Made by a program: the position numbers and the translations under genes. This document shows positions 45,764-54,756 of a stretch of DNA of 64,000 nucleotides, piece by piece. Positions within the stretch are counted from its first letter, which is position 1. Each line of letters begins with the position of its first letter. The notes under the pieces are model-generated. The model saw only the letters and a list, made by a program, of their open reading frames with translations, had not been told where the DNA came from and ran no database searches. The stretch comes from Sphingobacteriia bacterium (lineage in GTDB: Bacteria; Bacteroidota; Bacteroidia; Chitinophagales; Chitinophagaceae). The stretch spans positions 248,001-312,000 of the forward strand of contig JAFKLS010000018.1 of NCBI GenBank assembly GCA_017304675.1, given 5' to 3'.

Positions 45764-47053
45764 TTATAGAATTTCTTTTAAAGAAGATGAAGTTGCTTCA
45801 ATAGTTCTATCTAAATCTTCTTTTGTTAAAGCATTATTTAAGAACCAGCTTTCAAATGCAGAAGGTGGTAAATAAATTCCACGTTTCAACATGGCATGGA
45901 AATATTTGTTGAACAATTGATTGTTCGCTGCTGCAGCACTTGCAAAATCTGTAACAGGATTTTTACTGAAGTGAACACTTATCATAGAACCGAATTGATT
46001 GATAACATAATCAACACCTGATTCACTCAACACTTTATTCAATCCATCTTTTAAATAGATTGTTTTTTCTTCCAGCTCTTTATAAATATTCGGATTGTTT
46101 TTCAGAATATTCAATGTTGTATAACCGGCAATCATTGCAATGGGATTACCGCTCAATGTTCCAGCCTGATAAACATTGCCAACAGGTGCCACACATTCCA
46201 TAATTTTTCTTTTACCCCCAAAAGCACCAACAGGTAAACCACCGCCAATTACTTTTCCGTAAGTCACTAAATCAGCATCAACATTTAATGTTTGTTGTGC
46301 TCCACCTTGAGACAAACGAAAGCCCGTCATCACTTCATCGAAAATGAAAACAATATTTTCTTCATCACAAATTTTTCTGATGCCTTCTAAAAATCCCGGA
46401 GCAGGCAAAATACAACCCATGTTTCCAGCAACAGGTTCAATAATAATTGCGGCGACTTCATTTTTATTTTCAGCAACTAATTTCTTTACAGCTTCTAAAT
46501 CGTTGTAGGCACAAGTCAACGTATCATTTGCCACACCAGCGGTTACACCGGGAACAGTTTGAATATTGAATGTTGCCAAACCGCTTCCTGCTTTTACTAA
46601 AAAAGCATCGGCATGACCGTGATAACATCCTTCAAACTTGATGAATTTATTTTTTCCTGTATAACCACGTGCTACACGCAATGCACTCATACAAGCTTCT
46701 GTGCCACTGCTTACCATTCTGATCAAATCAACATTCGGACACATGCTGATGATTAATTCAGCCATTTCAATTTCCAATTCTGTTGGTGCACCATATGATG
46801 TTGAATGAAATGTTTGTTGCTGAATAGCTTTGATCACTTCATCATGAGCATGACCAAGAATCATCGGCCCCCATGATGCGATATAATCTATGTATTGATT
46901 GCCATCTGCATCATATAAATAAGCGCCTTTTGCTTTACTCATGAACAAAGGCGTTCCGCCCACACTTTTAAATGCACGAACCGGAGAATTTACGCCACCC
47001 GGAATAGATTGTTGTGCTCGGGAAAATAATTCTATACTCTTGTTAATACTCAT
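45764..47053 (-). CDS. hemL: Glutamate-1-semialdehyde 2,1-aminomutase
   Basis: A 429-residue PLP enzyme, second step of C5-pathway 5-aminolevulinate synthesis. [17 protein letters not shown] at the N-terminus, [46 protein letters not shown] and the PLP Lys in [18 protein letters not shown] define it. Length normal. It is the last gene of the minus-strand heme series hemA-C-D-E-F-B-(ORF)-L. Directly upstream is one heptad arm that begins 3 nt before the ATG. Confidence 0.97.
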   Translation of the reverse strand: MSINKSIELFSRAQQSIPGGVNSPVRAFKSVGGTPLFMSKAKGAYLYDADGNQYIDYIASWGPMILGHAHDEVIKAIQQQTFHSTSYGAPTELEIEMAELIISMCPNVDLIRMVSSGTEACMSALRVARGYTGKNKFIKFEGCYHGHADAFLVKAGSGLATFNIQTVPGVTAGVANDTLTCAYNDLEAVKKLVAENKNEVAAIIIEPVAGNMGCILPAPGFLEGIRKICDEENIVFIFDEVMTGFRLSQGGAQQTLNVDADLVTYGKVIGGGLPVGAFGGKRKIMECVAPVGNVYQAGTLSGNPIAMIAGYTTLNILKNNPNIYKELEEKTIYLKDGLNKVLSESGVDYVINQFGSMISVHFSKNPVTDFASAAAANNQLFNKYFHAMLKRGIYLPPSAFESWFLNNALTKEDLDRTIEATSSSLKEIL

Positions 47054-47056
47054 TTT

Positions 47057-47084
47057 TGTGAATTGTCAATTGTGAATAGTGAAT
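47057..47084. repeat. Left heptad arm between hemL and the four-helix-bundle ORF
   Basis: Four heptamers on the plus strand (TGTGAAT, TGTCAAT, TGTGAAT, AGTGAAT), lying exactly between the hemL start and the stop codon of the four-helix-bundle ORF. It is the inverse of the arm at 47474-47501. Confidence 0.85.
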
Positions 47085-47441
47085 TCATTGTTTATTAATT
47101 AACCCTGTTAGTAGTTTAAAACATTTTACCATTTGAGTTTCTAATATCATCATATTGAAGTTGCTTAAATAATTTAAATCATTCGCAATATCAATAGCAG
47201 CATCTATCTCAATAAGAGAGCCTCTACTAATTTCAAAAAATCGCTTTCTTTCAGTTGCAGATTTTCTTGATGCTCCTTCAGCAATATTTAAGTGAACTGA
47301 TAATGCAGCTCTCCTAATCTGAGAAATCATTCCGAATTTTTCATCATTTGGAAGACACTGAGTTAGCTTGTAACATTCCAAAACAAACAAACGTGAAGCT
47401 GTATAAATATCCAATCCTTGGTGATTAAGTTTTAAAAACAT
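47085..47441 (-). CDS. Four-helix-bundle protein (23S rRNA IVS / S23 type, Avd-like)
   Basis: A 118-residue helical protein of the family encoded in 23S rRNA intervening sequences: DIYTASRLFVLECYKLTQCLP, FGMISQIRRAALSVHLNIAEGASR, FFEISRGSLIEIDAAIDIANDL. Related proteins include Avd of diversity-generating retroelements. Family knowledge: basic pentameric bundles thought to bind RNA or nucleic acid. It interrupts the hem gene order and sits between two inverted heptad arms, so occupies what would be the loop of the hairpin. No rRNA or reverse transcriptase gene is nearby. It is likely a mobile or parasitic insertion; the sequence shows position and family only. Confidence 0.9.
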   Translation of the reverse strand: MFLKLNHQGLDIYTASRLFVLECYKLTQCLPNDEKFGMISQIRRAALSVHLNIAEGASRKSATERKRFFEISRGSLIEIDAAIDIANDLNYLSNFNMMILETQMVKCFKLLTGLINKQ

Positions 47442-47473
47442 AGTAATAGTTTATGTAAAAAATAATTTATTCC

Positions 47474-47501
47474 ATTCACTATTGACTATTCACAATTCAC
47501 C
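47474..47501. repeat. Right heptad arm overlapping the hemB stop
   Basis: Four heptamers on the plus strand (ATTCACT, ATTGACT, ATTCACA, ATTCACC) cover the hemB stop codon (47497-47499). Inverted relative to 47057-47084. Confidence 0.85.
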
Positions 47502-48471
47502 TAATCAGCCTCACTGCATCTTTTGCAAAATAAGTTGCTATTAAATCTGCACCGGCACGTTTAATAGCAATCAATGATTCTAAGATTGCTTTGTCTTCAT
47601 TTAGCCAACCCATTTTTGCCGCAGCTTTGATCATTGCATATTCACCGCTAATATTATATGCACTCACCGGAACATCAACAACATTTTTTACATCACGAAT
47701 AATATCTAAATAAGCCATTGCAGGTTTTACCATTACAATATCCGCACCTTCTTCAATATCCATCAATGTTTCTTTTACGGCTTCCGTTCTGTTGGCATAA
47801 TCCATCTGATACGTTTTCTTATCGCCAAAACCCGGAGCTGAATCCAATGCATCTCTGAACGGGCCATAAAAACACGATGCATATTTTGCACTATAACTCA
47901 TAATGCCTGTTTTAGTAAAACCATTTTCTTCCAAACCTTGTCTGATAGCAGCAATTCTTCCATCCATCATATCGCTTGGTGCAACGAAATCTGCTCCTGC
48001 ACGTGCATGGCTAACACTCATTTTTACCAATGCTTCCACTGTTTCATCATTCACAATTTCTCCGTCTTTCACAATTCCATCATGGCCATAAGAAGAATAT
48101 GGATCTAATGCAACATCAGTCATAACAAGCATTTCAGGCACAGCATCTTTAATGGCTTTAATGCTTCTTTGCATTAAACCATTTTCATTCCAAGCCTCTA
48201 AACCTGTATTATCTTTTAATTCATCTTTACATTTAATGAAGATCAGGACACTTTTCAAACCCATGCTCCACAATTCCTTTACTTCTTTCACCGTAACATC
48301 TAAACTGTTACGATAATACCCCGGCATTGATGCAATTTCTGTTTTGACATTTTCTCCTTCATCAATAAATAACGGAACAATAAAATCGTTCGGTGATAAA
48401 GAAGTTTCAGCAACAAGTGAACGAATTGCTGATGATTGCCTTAATATTCTGTTTCTGCGTTGTAAATACAT
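47497..48471 (-). CDS. hemB: Porphobilinogen synthase (delta-aminolevulinate dehydratase)
   Basis: A 324-residue TIM-barrel enzyme condensing two 5-aminolevulinate molecules. The two active-site Lys are in SYSAKYAS and in VMVKPAMAY. In the metal region the sequence is DVALDPYSSYGHDG, lacking the three Cys of zinc enzymes, so this is the Mg-dependent type. Length is standard. Part of the minus-strand heme series; a 59-nt heptad hairpin separates it from hemF, ending 2 nt before the ATG. Confidence 0.97.
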   Translation of the reverse strand: MYLQRRNRILRQSSAIRSLVAETSLSPNDFIVPLFIDEGENVKTEIASMPGYYRNSLDVTVKEVKELWSMGLKSVLIFIKCKDELKDNTGLEAWNENGLMQRSIKAIKDAVPEMLVMTDVALDPYSSYGHDGIVKDGEIVNDETVEALVKMSVSHARAGADFVAPSDMMDGRIAAIRQGLEENGFTKTGIMSYSAKYASCFYGPFRDALDSAPGFGDKKTYQMDYANRTEAVKETLMDIEEGADIVMVKPAMAYLDIIRDVKNVVDVPVSAYNISGEYAMIKAAAKMGWLNEDKAILESLIAIKRAGADLIATYFAKDAVRLIR

Positions 48472-48473
48472 AA

Positions 48474-48532
48474 GTCAAAAGTTAAACGTGAAAAGTCAAA
48501 ACTGTTTTGACTTTTTAATTTTGAATTTTTAA
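48474..48532. repeat. Complete 59-nt heptad hairpin between hemF and hemB
   Basis: Arms 48474-48501 and 48505-48532, each four heptamers, around loop 48502-48504. On the plus strand the left arm has GTCAAAA, GTTAAAC, GTGAAAA, GTCAAAA; the right arm starts TTTTGAC. The central 17 nt are a near-perfect dyad (GTCAAAA/TTTTGAC). The element fills almost the whole 64-nt gap. Confidence 0.9.
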
Positions 48533-48535
48533 TTA

Positions 48536-49522
48536 TTAGCAACTATTAGATTTTTTTGCCCAATCTTCTTCGCTGATATTGATTAATGAAATCCATTCTC
48601 TCGGATGCAAACAAGCTTGCAACAACTTATCTTCTTCGCTTCCTGCTTCGGGTTGATAGTTGTATTCAAACCGAACTGTTGGCGGTAAACTCATTAAAAT
48701 ACTTTCTGTTCTTCCATTTGTTTTTAAACCGAAGATGGTTCCCCTGTCGTGAATCAAATTGAATTCAACATATCTTCCCCGTCTTATTTCCTGCCAGTAT
48801 TTATGTTGTTCTGTGAATGAAGTATTTTTTCTTTTTTCTACAATTGGAATATAAGCATCAACAAATGCATTTCCGCAGGCCTTGCCGAAGTTGAACCAAA
48901 AGTTTAAATCATGCTTTTCGCTTGGTCTTTGATGATCGTAAAAAATTCCACCAATACCTCTTCGCTCGTTATTGCGATGTTTGTTTACAAAATAATCATC
49001 GCATTCTTTTTTAAACAGACCATAAAAGCTTTCATCAAATTGATCACAAACATTTTTATAAGTTTGATGAAAATGAATAGCATCCTCATCTATCAAATAA
49101 TATGGTGTTAGATCTGTTCCGCCACCAAACCATCTATCAATCACTTTATCATTTTCATACAACTCAAAATATCTGTAATTGCAGTGAACCGTTGGCACAA
49201 AAGGATTTGAAGGATGAATCACCAAACTCAATCCGCATGCAAACCATTGCTCTCCATGCAACTTTAATTGATTACGCATGGCATCTGTAACATTCCCAAA
49301 AACAGTTGAAACATTTACACCGCCTTTTTCAAAAACATTTCCGTTGGCAATAACTCTTGTTCTTCCGCCACCGCCAGTACCATCTGAATGACGTTGCCAT
49401 TCTTCTTCAAAGAATTTTGCTTTTCCATCAACAGCTTCTAATGCTGCACAAATTTTATCCTGCAATGAATAAATAAAATCTATCCATTCACCTCTAAATT
49501 CTTTCGTTTCAGTTTTAACCAT
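48536..49522 (-). CDS. hemF: Coproporphyrinogen III oxidase, aerobic
   Basis: A 328-residue O2-dependent oxidative decarboxylase of coproporphyrinogen III. Diagnostic regions: FHQTYKNVCDQF, RRGIGGIFYD, EQHKYWQEIRRGRYVEFNLIHDRGTIFGLKTNGRTESILMSLPP. It coexists with oxygen-independent hemN at 58.2 kb, so the organism can make this step with or without oxygen. Between hemE and hemF is another heptad hairpin. Confidence 0.96.
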   Translation of the reverse strand: MVKTETKEFRGEWIDFIYSLQDKICAALEAVDGKAKFFEEEWQRHSDGTGGGGRTRVIANGNVFEKGGVNVSTVFGNVTDAMRNQLKLHGEQWFACGLSLVIHPSNPFVPTVHCNYRYFELYENDKVIDRWFGGGTDLTPYYLIDEDAIHFHQTYKNVCDQFDESFYGLFKKECDDYFVNKHRNNERRGIGGIFYDHQRPSEKHDLNFWFNFGKACGNAFVDAYIPIVEKRKNTSFTEQHKYWQEIRRGRYVEFNLIHDRGTIFGLKTNGRTESILMSLPPTVRFEYNYQPEAGSEEDKLLQACLHPREWISLINISEEDWAKKSNSC

Positions 49523-49525
49523 GAA

Positions 49526-49584
49526 TTAAAAATTCAAAATTAAAAAGTCAAAACAATTTTGACTTTTGCTTTTTTATTTTTGAC
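49526..49584. repeat. Complete 59-nt heptad hairpin between hemE and hemF
   Basis: Arms 49526-49553 and 49557-49584 around loop 49554-49556. Left arm on the plus strand: TTAAAAA, TTCAAAA, TTAAAAA, GTCAAAA; right arm TTTTGAC, TTTTGCT, TTTTTAT, TTTTGAC. The right end covers the hemE stop codon and its last codons; the left end is 3 nt from the hemF ATG. Confidence 0.9.
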
Positions 49585-50614
49585 TTACTTGAAATTCTTT
49601 AACTGTGTTTACAAAAGCCCTTGCATGATCTACCGGAACATTCGGTAAAATACCATGTCCCAAATTAGCAATATGCCTTGTACCTCCAAATGCCTGCAAC
49701 ATTTTCTTCACTTCTTTTTCAATAACAGGAATTGGTGATAATAATTTAGCAGGGTCGAAATTTCCTTGCAGGGTTATGTTGTTGCCTGCAAACTGTCTTG
49801 CTAATTGCGGCTCAATACACCAATCAATCCCCAAACCGGCAGCACCTGTTTCTGCCATTTCTTTTAAACTATACCAGGCACCTTTTGCAAAAACAATAAC
49901 AGGCACTTCATCTTTCAATGCTGCAACAATTTGCCTGATATACTTCAACGAAATATTTTCAAAATCATCTTTACTCAACAATCCACCCCAACTATCAAAT
50001 ATTTGAACCGTATCTGCACCTGCAGCAACTTGCCCTTTCAAATAGGCAATGGTTGTATCGGTGATCATTTGTAACAATTGATGCGCCAACTCAGGTTGTG
50101 TGTAACAAAATGCTTTTGCTTCATCAAATGTTTTGCTTCCTTTTCCTTGCACCATGTAACACAACAAAGTCCACGGAGCACCCGCAAAACCAATTAATGG
50201 AACTCTTCCATTCAATTCCTGTTTAATTAATTTGATAGCATCAAACACATAACCTAATGTTTCATGAACATCAGGTACTCTTACACGATTCAAGTCTGCA
50301 TTGGTTTTGATAGGATCAGGCAACACTGGGCCTTTACTTTCAATCAACTGAACTTCCAATCCCATTGCTAGCGGAACTACCAAAATATCTGAGAATAAAA
50401 TAGCAGCATCTACACCAACGATATCTATAGGTTGAATAGTTATTTCGCATGCCAACTCTGGTGTTTGACATCTTTCAAAAAAACCATACTTCTCTCTCAA
50501 CACCATATATTCCGGCAAATATCTTCCTGCCTGACGCATCATCCACACCGGAGTGCGTTCCGTTTTTTCTCCCCTCAATGTTCTTAATAAAAGATCGTTT
50601 TTTAAAGCACTCAT
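49574..50614 (-). CDS. hemE: Uroporphyrinogen decarboxylase
   Basis: A 346-residue cofactor-free enzyme decarboxylating uroporphyrinogen III to coproporphyrinogen III. N-terminal [15 protein letters not shown] is the family signature; [20 protein letters not shown] and the late [13 protein letters not shown] are conserved. The start overlaps the hemD stop by 4 nt. The last codons (VSQK) are embedded in the heptad hairpin downstream. Confidence 0.97.
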   Translation of the reverse strand: MSALKNDLLLRTLRGEKTERTPVWMMRQAGRYLPEYMVLREKYGFFERCQTPELACEITIQPIDIVGVDAAILFSDILVVPLAMGLEVQLIESKGPVLPDPIKTNADLNRVRVPDVHETLGYVFDAIKLIKQELNGRVPLIGFAGAPWTLLCYMVQGKGSKTFDEAKAFCYTQPELAHQLLQMITDTTIAYLKGQVAAGADTVQIFDSWGGLLSKDDFENISLKYIRQIVAALKDEVPVIVFAKGAWYSLKEMAETGAAGLGIDWCIEPQLARQFAGNNITLQGNFDPAKLLSPIPVIEKEVKKMLQAFGGTRHIANLGHGILPNVPVDHARAFVNTVKEFQVSQK

Positions 50615-51327
50615 GCTTGTGTTTTAGTGTGTTTAAAATATTGTATTGCTTGTTGTAATAATTTTTCTTTATCAGGAAATTCACTTATCACAATTTCATT
50701 TGCACAAAATTGTTTAACAGCATTCGCAGTTGTTTGTCCTATTGCAAAAACAATTGTTTCCTTCGCTAATTGATTGTTTACAAAAAAACTATTCACTGCA
50801 CTCGGACTAAAAAATAAAACACCATTATAGGTTTTATTGATTTGATGATTTGATTGAATTGTTTCATACACAACCATTTCATCAACAGTAATATTATTGG
50901 CTCTTAATGTATCGGGCAACTCATCTCTTCTAATGTTCCCGCAGAAAAAAACAACTGAGTTTACTTTTTGTTGAATGACAGCCTTCGCTAATTCTAAAGC
51001 GTTGCTGCCACTAACCTGGATATCGTTTTCTGAAAAAAGTGAAAGCAATATTTTTTGTGTTGAAGCGCCCAAACAAAATATTCTCCACTCGGGTTTAAGA
51101 TGGTTGTATTGTAAAACATTAACAACCGCTTCAGCAGCATTCATGCTTGTAAAAACAACAATATTGTTTTGTTTGGCTGCATGAATAATCTTTTGCTCCA
51201 TTACATCATCAACTATATTTTTTGTTTCAATAAAAGAAGCAATATCTATTTGAAAATTATCGGGAATCGTTGATAAACTCTCATCAAGCGGCCTGGTAGA
51301 TAATATGGAAATGCGATTATTTTCCAT
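50611..51327 (-). CDS. hemD: Uroporphyrinogen-III synthase
   Basis: A 238-residue two-domain protein closing hydroxymethylbilane with ring D inversion. Sequence is weakly conserved as usual: [65 protein letters not shown] and [11 protein letters not shown] are the pieces that fit. Assignment is strengthened by its place between hemC and hemE. The ATG at 51327 overlaps hemC by 11 nt; the frame is open to 51414 but that part is the antisense-free overlap with hemC and lacks similarity. Confidence 0.9.
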   Translation of the reverse strand: MENNRISILSTRPLDESLSTIPDNFQIDIASFIETKNIVDDVMEQKIIHAAKQNNIVVFTSMNAAEAVVNVLQYNHLKPEWRIFCLGASTQKILLSLFSENDIQVSGSNALELAKAVIQQKVNSVVFFCGNIRRDELPDTLRANNITVDEMVVYETIQSNHQINKTYNGVLFFSPSAVNSFFVNNQLAKETIVFAIGQTTANAVKQFCANEIVISEFPDKEKLLQQAIQYFKHTKTQA

Positions 51328-52258
51328 TCCTAATTTCCTCCACAATAGCAGCTCCGCCGTTTGCCAGCACTTCATCAGCAGCGAGCAACCCTGCATTCGT
51401 TTCAGTAATATCAAAAATTTTATCAGCCTCTATTTTTTGTTTTCCATCCAATGAAAAAATATTTCCTCTGAAATGAAGCTGATTATTTTTTATTTCCGCC
51501 AAAGCACTTATTGGTGTAGAACACCCACCCAATAATGTTTTCAAAAAATCTCTTTCTGCTTTTACACAAATGGCTGTTGCTTCATCATTCAACAACATAC
51601 ACTTTTCTTTTGCTGCATTATCTTCTTCCCTGCAAACAATCATAATAGCGCCTTGTGCAGGAGCAGGTAACATCCAATCTAATTCAATTGCATTTTCCGG
51701 ACGAAGATTAATTCTCTCCAATCCTGCAGCCGCAAAAATGGCTCCATGCCAATTGCTTTCATCCACTTTTCTCAAACGTGTATTTACATTTCCACGTAAA
51801 TTTTCAATTGTATGATTGGGATAACGATTTAACCATTGTGCTCTACGACGAATACTTGAAGTAGCGATCGTTAAAGGTGAATCATGAATGATGAATGGTG
51901 AATTTAATTTTTCATTGACTATTGACAATTGACCCTTTACAATCAAAAGGTCTCTAACATTTGCTCTCTTTAATACCGCAGCTTGTTGAATGCCCTGCGC
52001 TAATTGTGTTGGCACGTCTTTCATGGAATGAACGGCAATATCAATTCTTTTGCTGAGCAATGCTGCATCTAAAGTTTTGGTGAAAACACCTTGCACGCCC
52101 ATTGCATACAATGGTGTTACCAGATCAATATCTCCATCACTTTTAATCAGTACTAATTCTGCGGCAATATTATGCTTAGCAAGTTGGTCTTTTACAAATG
52201 TAGCTTGCCAAACAGCCAACTGACTGTCTCTTGTACCTATTTTCAAAACTGTATTCAT
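51317..52258 (-). CDS. hemC: Hydroxymethylbilane synthase (porphobilinogen deaminase)
   Basis: A 313-residue enzyme that polymerises four porphobilinogens on a dipyrromethane cofactor bound at Cys246 (LLGGCSTPI). KIGTRDSQLAVWQA, HSMKDVPTQL, SSIRRRAQWLNRYPNHTIENLRGNVNTRLRKVDE are conserved. Between RDLLIVK and the conserved ATSSIRR, residues about 109-128 are encoded by a complete 59-nt heptad element, making the loop about nine residues longer than the E. coli protein as I recall it. All catalytic residues are kept, so it should work. ATG 52258 begins MNTVLKIGTRDSQ. Confidence 0.95.
   Translation of the reverse strand: MNTVLKIGTRDSQLAVWQATFVKDQLAKHNIAAELVLIKSDGDIDLVTPLYAMGVQGVFTKTLDAALLSKRIDIAVHSMKDVPTQLAQGIQQAAVLKRANVRDLLIVKGQLSIVNEKLNSPFIIHDSPLTIATSSIRRRAQWLNRYPNHTIENLRGNVNTRLRKVDESNWHGAIFAAAGLERINLRPENAIELDWMLPAPAQGAIMIVCREEDNAAKEKCMLLNDEATAICVKAERDFLKTLLGGCSTPISALAEIKNNQLHFRGNIFSLDGKQKIEADKIFDITETNAGLLAADEVLANGGAAIVEEIRNGK
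51876..51934. repeat. Complete 59-nt heptad element inside hemC
   Basis: Arms 51876-51903 and 51907-51934 with loop 51904-51906. On the plus strand: GGTGAAT, CATGAAT, GATGAAT, GGTGAAT / ATTTTTC, ATTGACT, ATTGACA, ATTGACC. Same 28-3-28 geometry as the copies between hem genes, but here it is translated without a stop. Confidence 0.9.
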
Positions 52259-52265
52259 GCTAATA

Positions 52266-53486
52266 TTATACGGCAGCAATATAATCGTTTATTGCTTCTA
52301 TGTAAAAACATCCGGGTAAGTTATGCTGTTTCATTTTAACAGCCATATTGTTCACTACTTTTTGCACTTGTGCATGCTCTTCTTTAACATTTAGTTTTTG
52401 TGCATCAGAAATCGATTGAAACAAATTGCATTGCTGCATAGCTATCAATTTTTGTTTCACAGCTTTCAGTACCGGTACATTTTTGCGCATTACATTCCAT
52501 TCGCAAAATTCATCCATATGCTGTTGAATGATGTTCTTTGCCTTAGGTATTTCTGCTTCTCTTTTTTGAAGTGTCTGATCATTTATTTTAGAGAGATCAT
52601 CTACATTTACCAAAGTGCAGTTGTTTAAACTTTTGCAAGCCGGATCGATATTATGAGGAATCGACAGATCGATTAAAATATGGTGTTTATTAGGGTTTAA
52701 ATGTGCTTTTGTAATAATAGGCTCAGGGGCATTGGTTGCTACGATTACAATATCTGCTTCTTTAACTTCTTCCTGCAAATTATTGGCATTTGCAAATTTG
52801 AGATTGAATAATTCGGCCAAATCTTTCGCTTTGTCTTCTGAACGATTGATAAGTGTAATGTCTCTCACATCTAAATAATCAACCAAATTTTTACAAGTAT
52901 TTCTGCCAATTTTTCCTGTTCCCAATAACACAGCTTTTTTATGAGCAATATTGGTAACATTCTCTTTGAGAAATTGAATGGCAGCAAAAGAAACAGAAAC
53001 AGTTCCGCTGCTTAATTCTGTATTTGTTTTAACAGCTTTGGAAGATTGCAGAACCGTATTGAACAATCTTTCCGTAAAAGCACCAATCATTCCCTCTTCT
53101 CTTGCAACCTTTACCGCTGTTTTAATTTGACCAACAATTTCATAATCACCCAATATTTGGGAGTCCAAACCGGCCGCAACATCAAACAAATGCTCAACAG
53201 CATGCATTCCCTGTTTAATGTAACATCTTTCCATCAACATTTCTGTGGTTCCCTTCGTTTCTCTACACAAGAGGTTTATCAAAACATCTGCATTGGAAGC
53301 CATCCCATAAATCTCGGTACGATTACAAGTACTAACAACAAAAAGTTCTTGCAGACCGATAGCTTTAGCTTTATGAAGAATAGATAAATATTGATCATTG
53401 GTTACCGCAAACAAACCCCTCACCGCTGCGTCTGTTTTGCGATAGTTAATTCCTGCTACAAAAAATTGTTGAATATTGTCGTTCAT
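52266..53486 (-). CDS. hemA: Glutamyl-tRNA reductase
   Basis: A 406-residue NADPH-dependent enzyme reducing glutamyl-tRNA to glutamate-1-semialdehyde, the first committed step. The catalytic Cys54 lies in VVSTCNRTEIYG; EHLFDVAAGLDSQILGDYEIVGQIK and the Rossmann segment AVLLGTGKIGRNTCKNL are standard. The C-terminal dimerisation domain is present. It is the promoter-proximal gene of the minus-strand heme series and is divergent from hemH; hemC starts 7 nt after its stop. Confidence 0.96.
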   Translation of the reverse strand: MNDNIQQFFVAGINYRKTDAAVRGLFAVTNDQYLSILHKAKAIGLQELFVVSTCNRTEIYGMASNADVLINLLCRETKGTTEMLMERCYIKQGMHAVEHLFDVAAGLDSQILGDYEIVGQIKTAVKVAREEGMIGAFTERLFNTVLQSSKAVKTNTELSSGTVSVSFAAIQFLKENVTNIAHKKAVLLGTGKIGRNTCKNLVDYLDVRDITLINRSEDKAKDLAELFNLKFANANNLQEEVKEADIVIVATNAPEPIITKAHLNPNKHHILIDLSIPHNIDPACKSLNNCTLVNVDDLSKINDQTLQKREAEIPKAKNIIQQHMDEFCEWNVMRKNVPVLKAVKQKLIAMQQCNLFQSISDAQKLNVKEEHAQVQKVVNNMAVKMKQHNLPGCFYIEAINDYIAAV

Positions 53487-53508
53487 TTCAATCTAAGTGA
53501 TAACGCCA

Positions 53509-53516
53509 CAAAAATA
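53509..53516 (-). promoter_or_regulatory. -7 element before hemA
   Basis: TATTTTTG on the minus strand (TAnnTTTG), 22 nt upstream of the hemA ATG. No TTG -33 at the right distance. Confidence 0.45.
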
Positions 53517-53652
53517 ACCTCGTAAAGCCGGATGAAAAGATGATAACGGTCAATACAATGTCATTTTTGTGTCATAATTCAAATTGATAAAAAGCTTCTA
53601 ACAATTAATATTTTCAAAGCTTTTAAACATATACGATAAATTAGTTGTTCTG

Positions 53653-53660
53653 TATTTTTG
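53653..53660 (+). promoter_or_regulatory. -7 element before hemH
   Basis: TATTTTTG (TAnnTTTG), 25 nt upstream of the hemH TTG start. With the hemA element it makes a divergent promoter region of 199 nt. Confidence 0.45.
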
Positions 53661-53685
53661 TTTCTCATCATTTAAATAAATAAAA

Positions 53686-54699
53686 TTGAAAAAAGGCATT
53701 ATACTAATGAATCTCGGCTCACCGGATTCCACGGAAGTAAAAGATGTGAAAAAATATTTGAATGAATTTTTAATGGATAAGAGGGTGATTGATATGCCTT
53801 TTTTAAGCAGGCTATTACTGGTAAAAGGCATTATTGTTCCCTTCAGGGCGCCCAAATCAGCAGAAGCTTATAAGACCATTTGGTGGAAAGAAGGCTCCCC
53901 GTTAATTGTACTTACACAACAATTGCAAAAAGCAGTTCAGCAAAAAACGGAAGAGCCCATTGAAATTGCCATGCGTTACGGTAACCCAACACCGGAAGCT
54001 GCCTATGAAAATTTGTTAAAGAACCATCCTGATCTTGAGGAAGTAATTTTGTTCCCTTTGTATCCGCATTATGCCATGAGCAGTTACGAAACTGCCGTGG
54101 AGTATATGTACAAAGTGCTCAAGGATAAAAAATATGCTTTCAGCTTAAAAACAGTTCCGCCTTATTATGCCAATGAGCAATACATAAAATCTTTGGCAGC
54201 CAGTATTGAACCATACCTTTCTCAGGGTTTCGATAAAATTATATTGAGCTATCACGGGGTGCCGGAAAGGCATATTGTACAAAGCGATACAACCCATTGC
54301 CATTGTTTGAAAGTGAACGATTGCTGCAATATGCCATCTGCTGCTCATACACAATGCTACAGGCACCAAACCTTTGTTACTACCAAACTGGTTACAGAAG
54401 CATTGAATATTCCGGCAGATAAAGTTGAGCAATCATTCCAATCGAGATTAGGCAGAGACCCCTGGCTACAACCTTATACAGCAAAGCGTTTAAGCGAGTT
54501 GCCTAAAGAAGGTGTTAAAAAAATTGTTGTTGCCTGCCCCGCTTTTGTAAGTGATTGTTTAGAAACTTTAGAAGAAATAGCGGAAGCTGGCAAACATACT
54601 TTTTTAGAAGCCGGCGGTGAAAGTTTTACAATGGCGCCTTGCTTAAATACGAATGAAATGTGGGTGAATACTATTGTGCAATTAATAAATCAAGCGTAA
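53686..54699 (+). CDS. hemH: Ferrochelatase
   Basis: A 337-residue enzyme inserting Fe(II) into protoporphyrin IX. Segments: GIILMNLGSPDSTEVKDVKKYL, the metal His in SYHGVPERH, QSRLGRDPWLQPYT, ACPAFVSDCLETLEEI. A Cys/His-rich stretch after SYHGVPERH (TTHCHCLKVNDCCNMP) is similar to that in other Bacteroidota ferrochelatases. Start is TTG, chosen since KKGIILMNLGSPDS is the family start; the next ATG is 21 nt later and would cut the first strand. It is divergent from hemA and upstream of hemJ. Confidence 0.95.
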   Translation: MKKGIILMNLGSPDSTEVKDVKKYLNEFLMDKRVIDMPFLSRLLLVKGIIVPFRAPKSAEAYKTIWWKEGSPLIVLTQQLQKAVQQKTEEPIEIAMRYGNPTPEAAYENLLKNHPDLEEVILFPLYPHYAMSSYETAVEYMYKVLKDKKYAFSLKTVPPYYANEQYIKSLAASIEPYLSQGFDKIILSYHGVPERHIVQSDTTHCHCLKVNDCCNMPSAAHTQCYRHQTFVTTKLVTEALNIPADKVEQSFQSRLGRDPWLQPYTAKRLSELPKEGVKKIVVACPAFVSDCLETLEEIAEAGKHTFLEAGGESFTMAPCLNTNEMWVNTIVQLINQA

Positions 54700-54723
54700 A
54701 AATTCAAAAAAAGCTGAATTTTT

Positions 54724-54751
54724 TATTTTTTACTTTTAACTTTTGAATTTT
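54724..54751 (+). repeat. Heptad arm before hemJ
   Basis: Four heptamers (TATTTTT, TACTTTT, AACTTTT, GAATTTT), 5 nt before the hemJ ATG. An A-rich partial counter-arm follows the hemH stop. Confidence 0.7.
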
Positions 54752-54756
54752 ATATC

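Noticed and set aside
47085..47441. Evidence of a 23S rRNA gene or diversity-generating retroelement because of the S23/Avd-type protein
   Set aside because: No rRNA sequence, reverse transcriptase or template/variable repeat was found around it.
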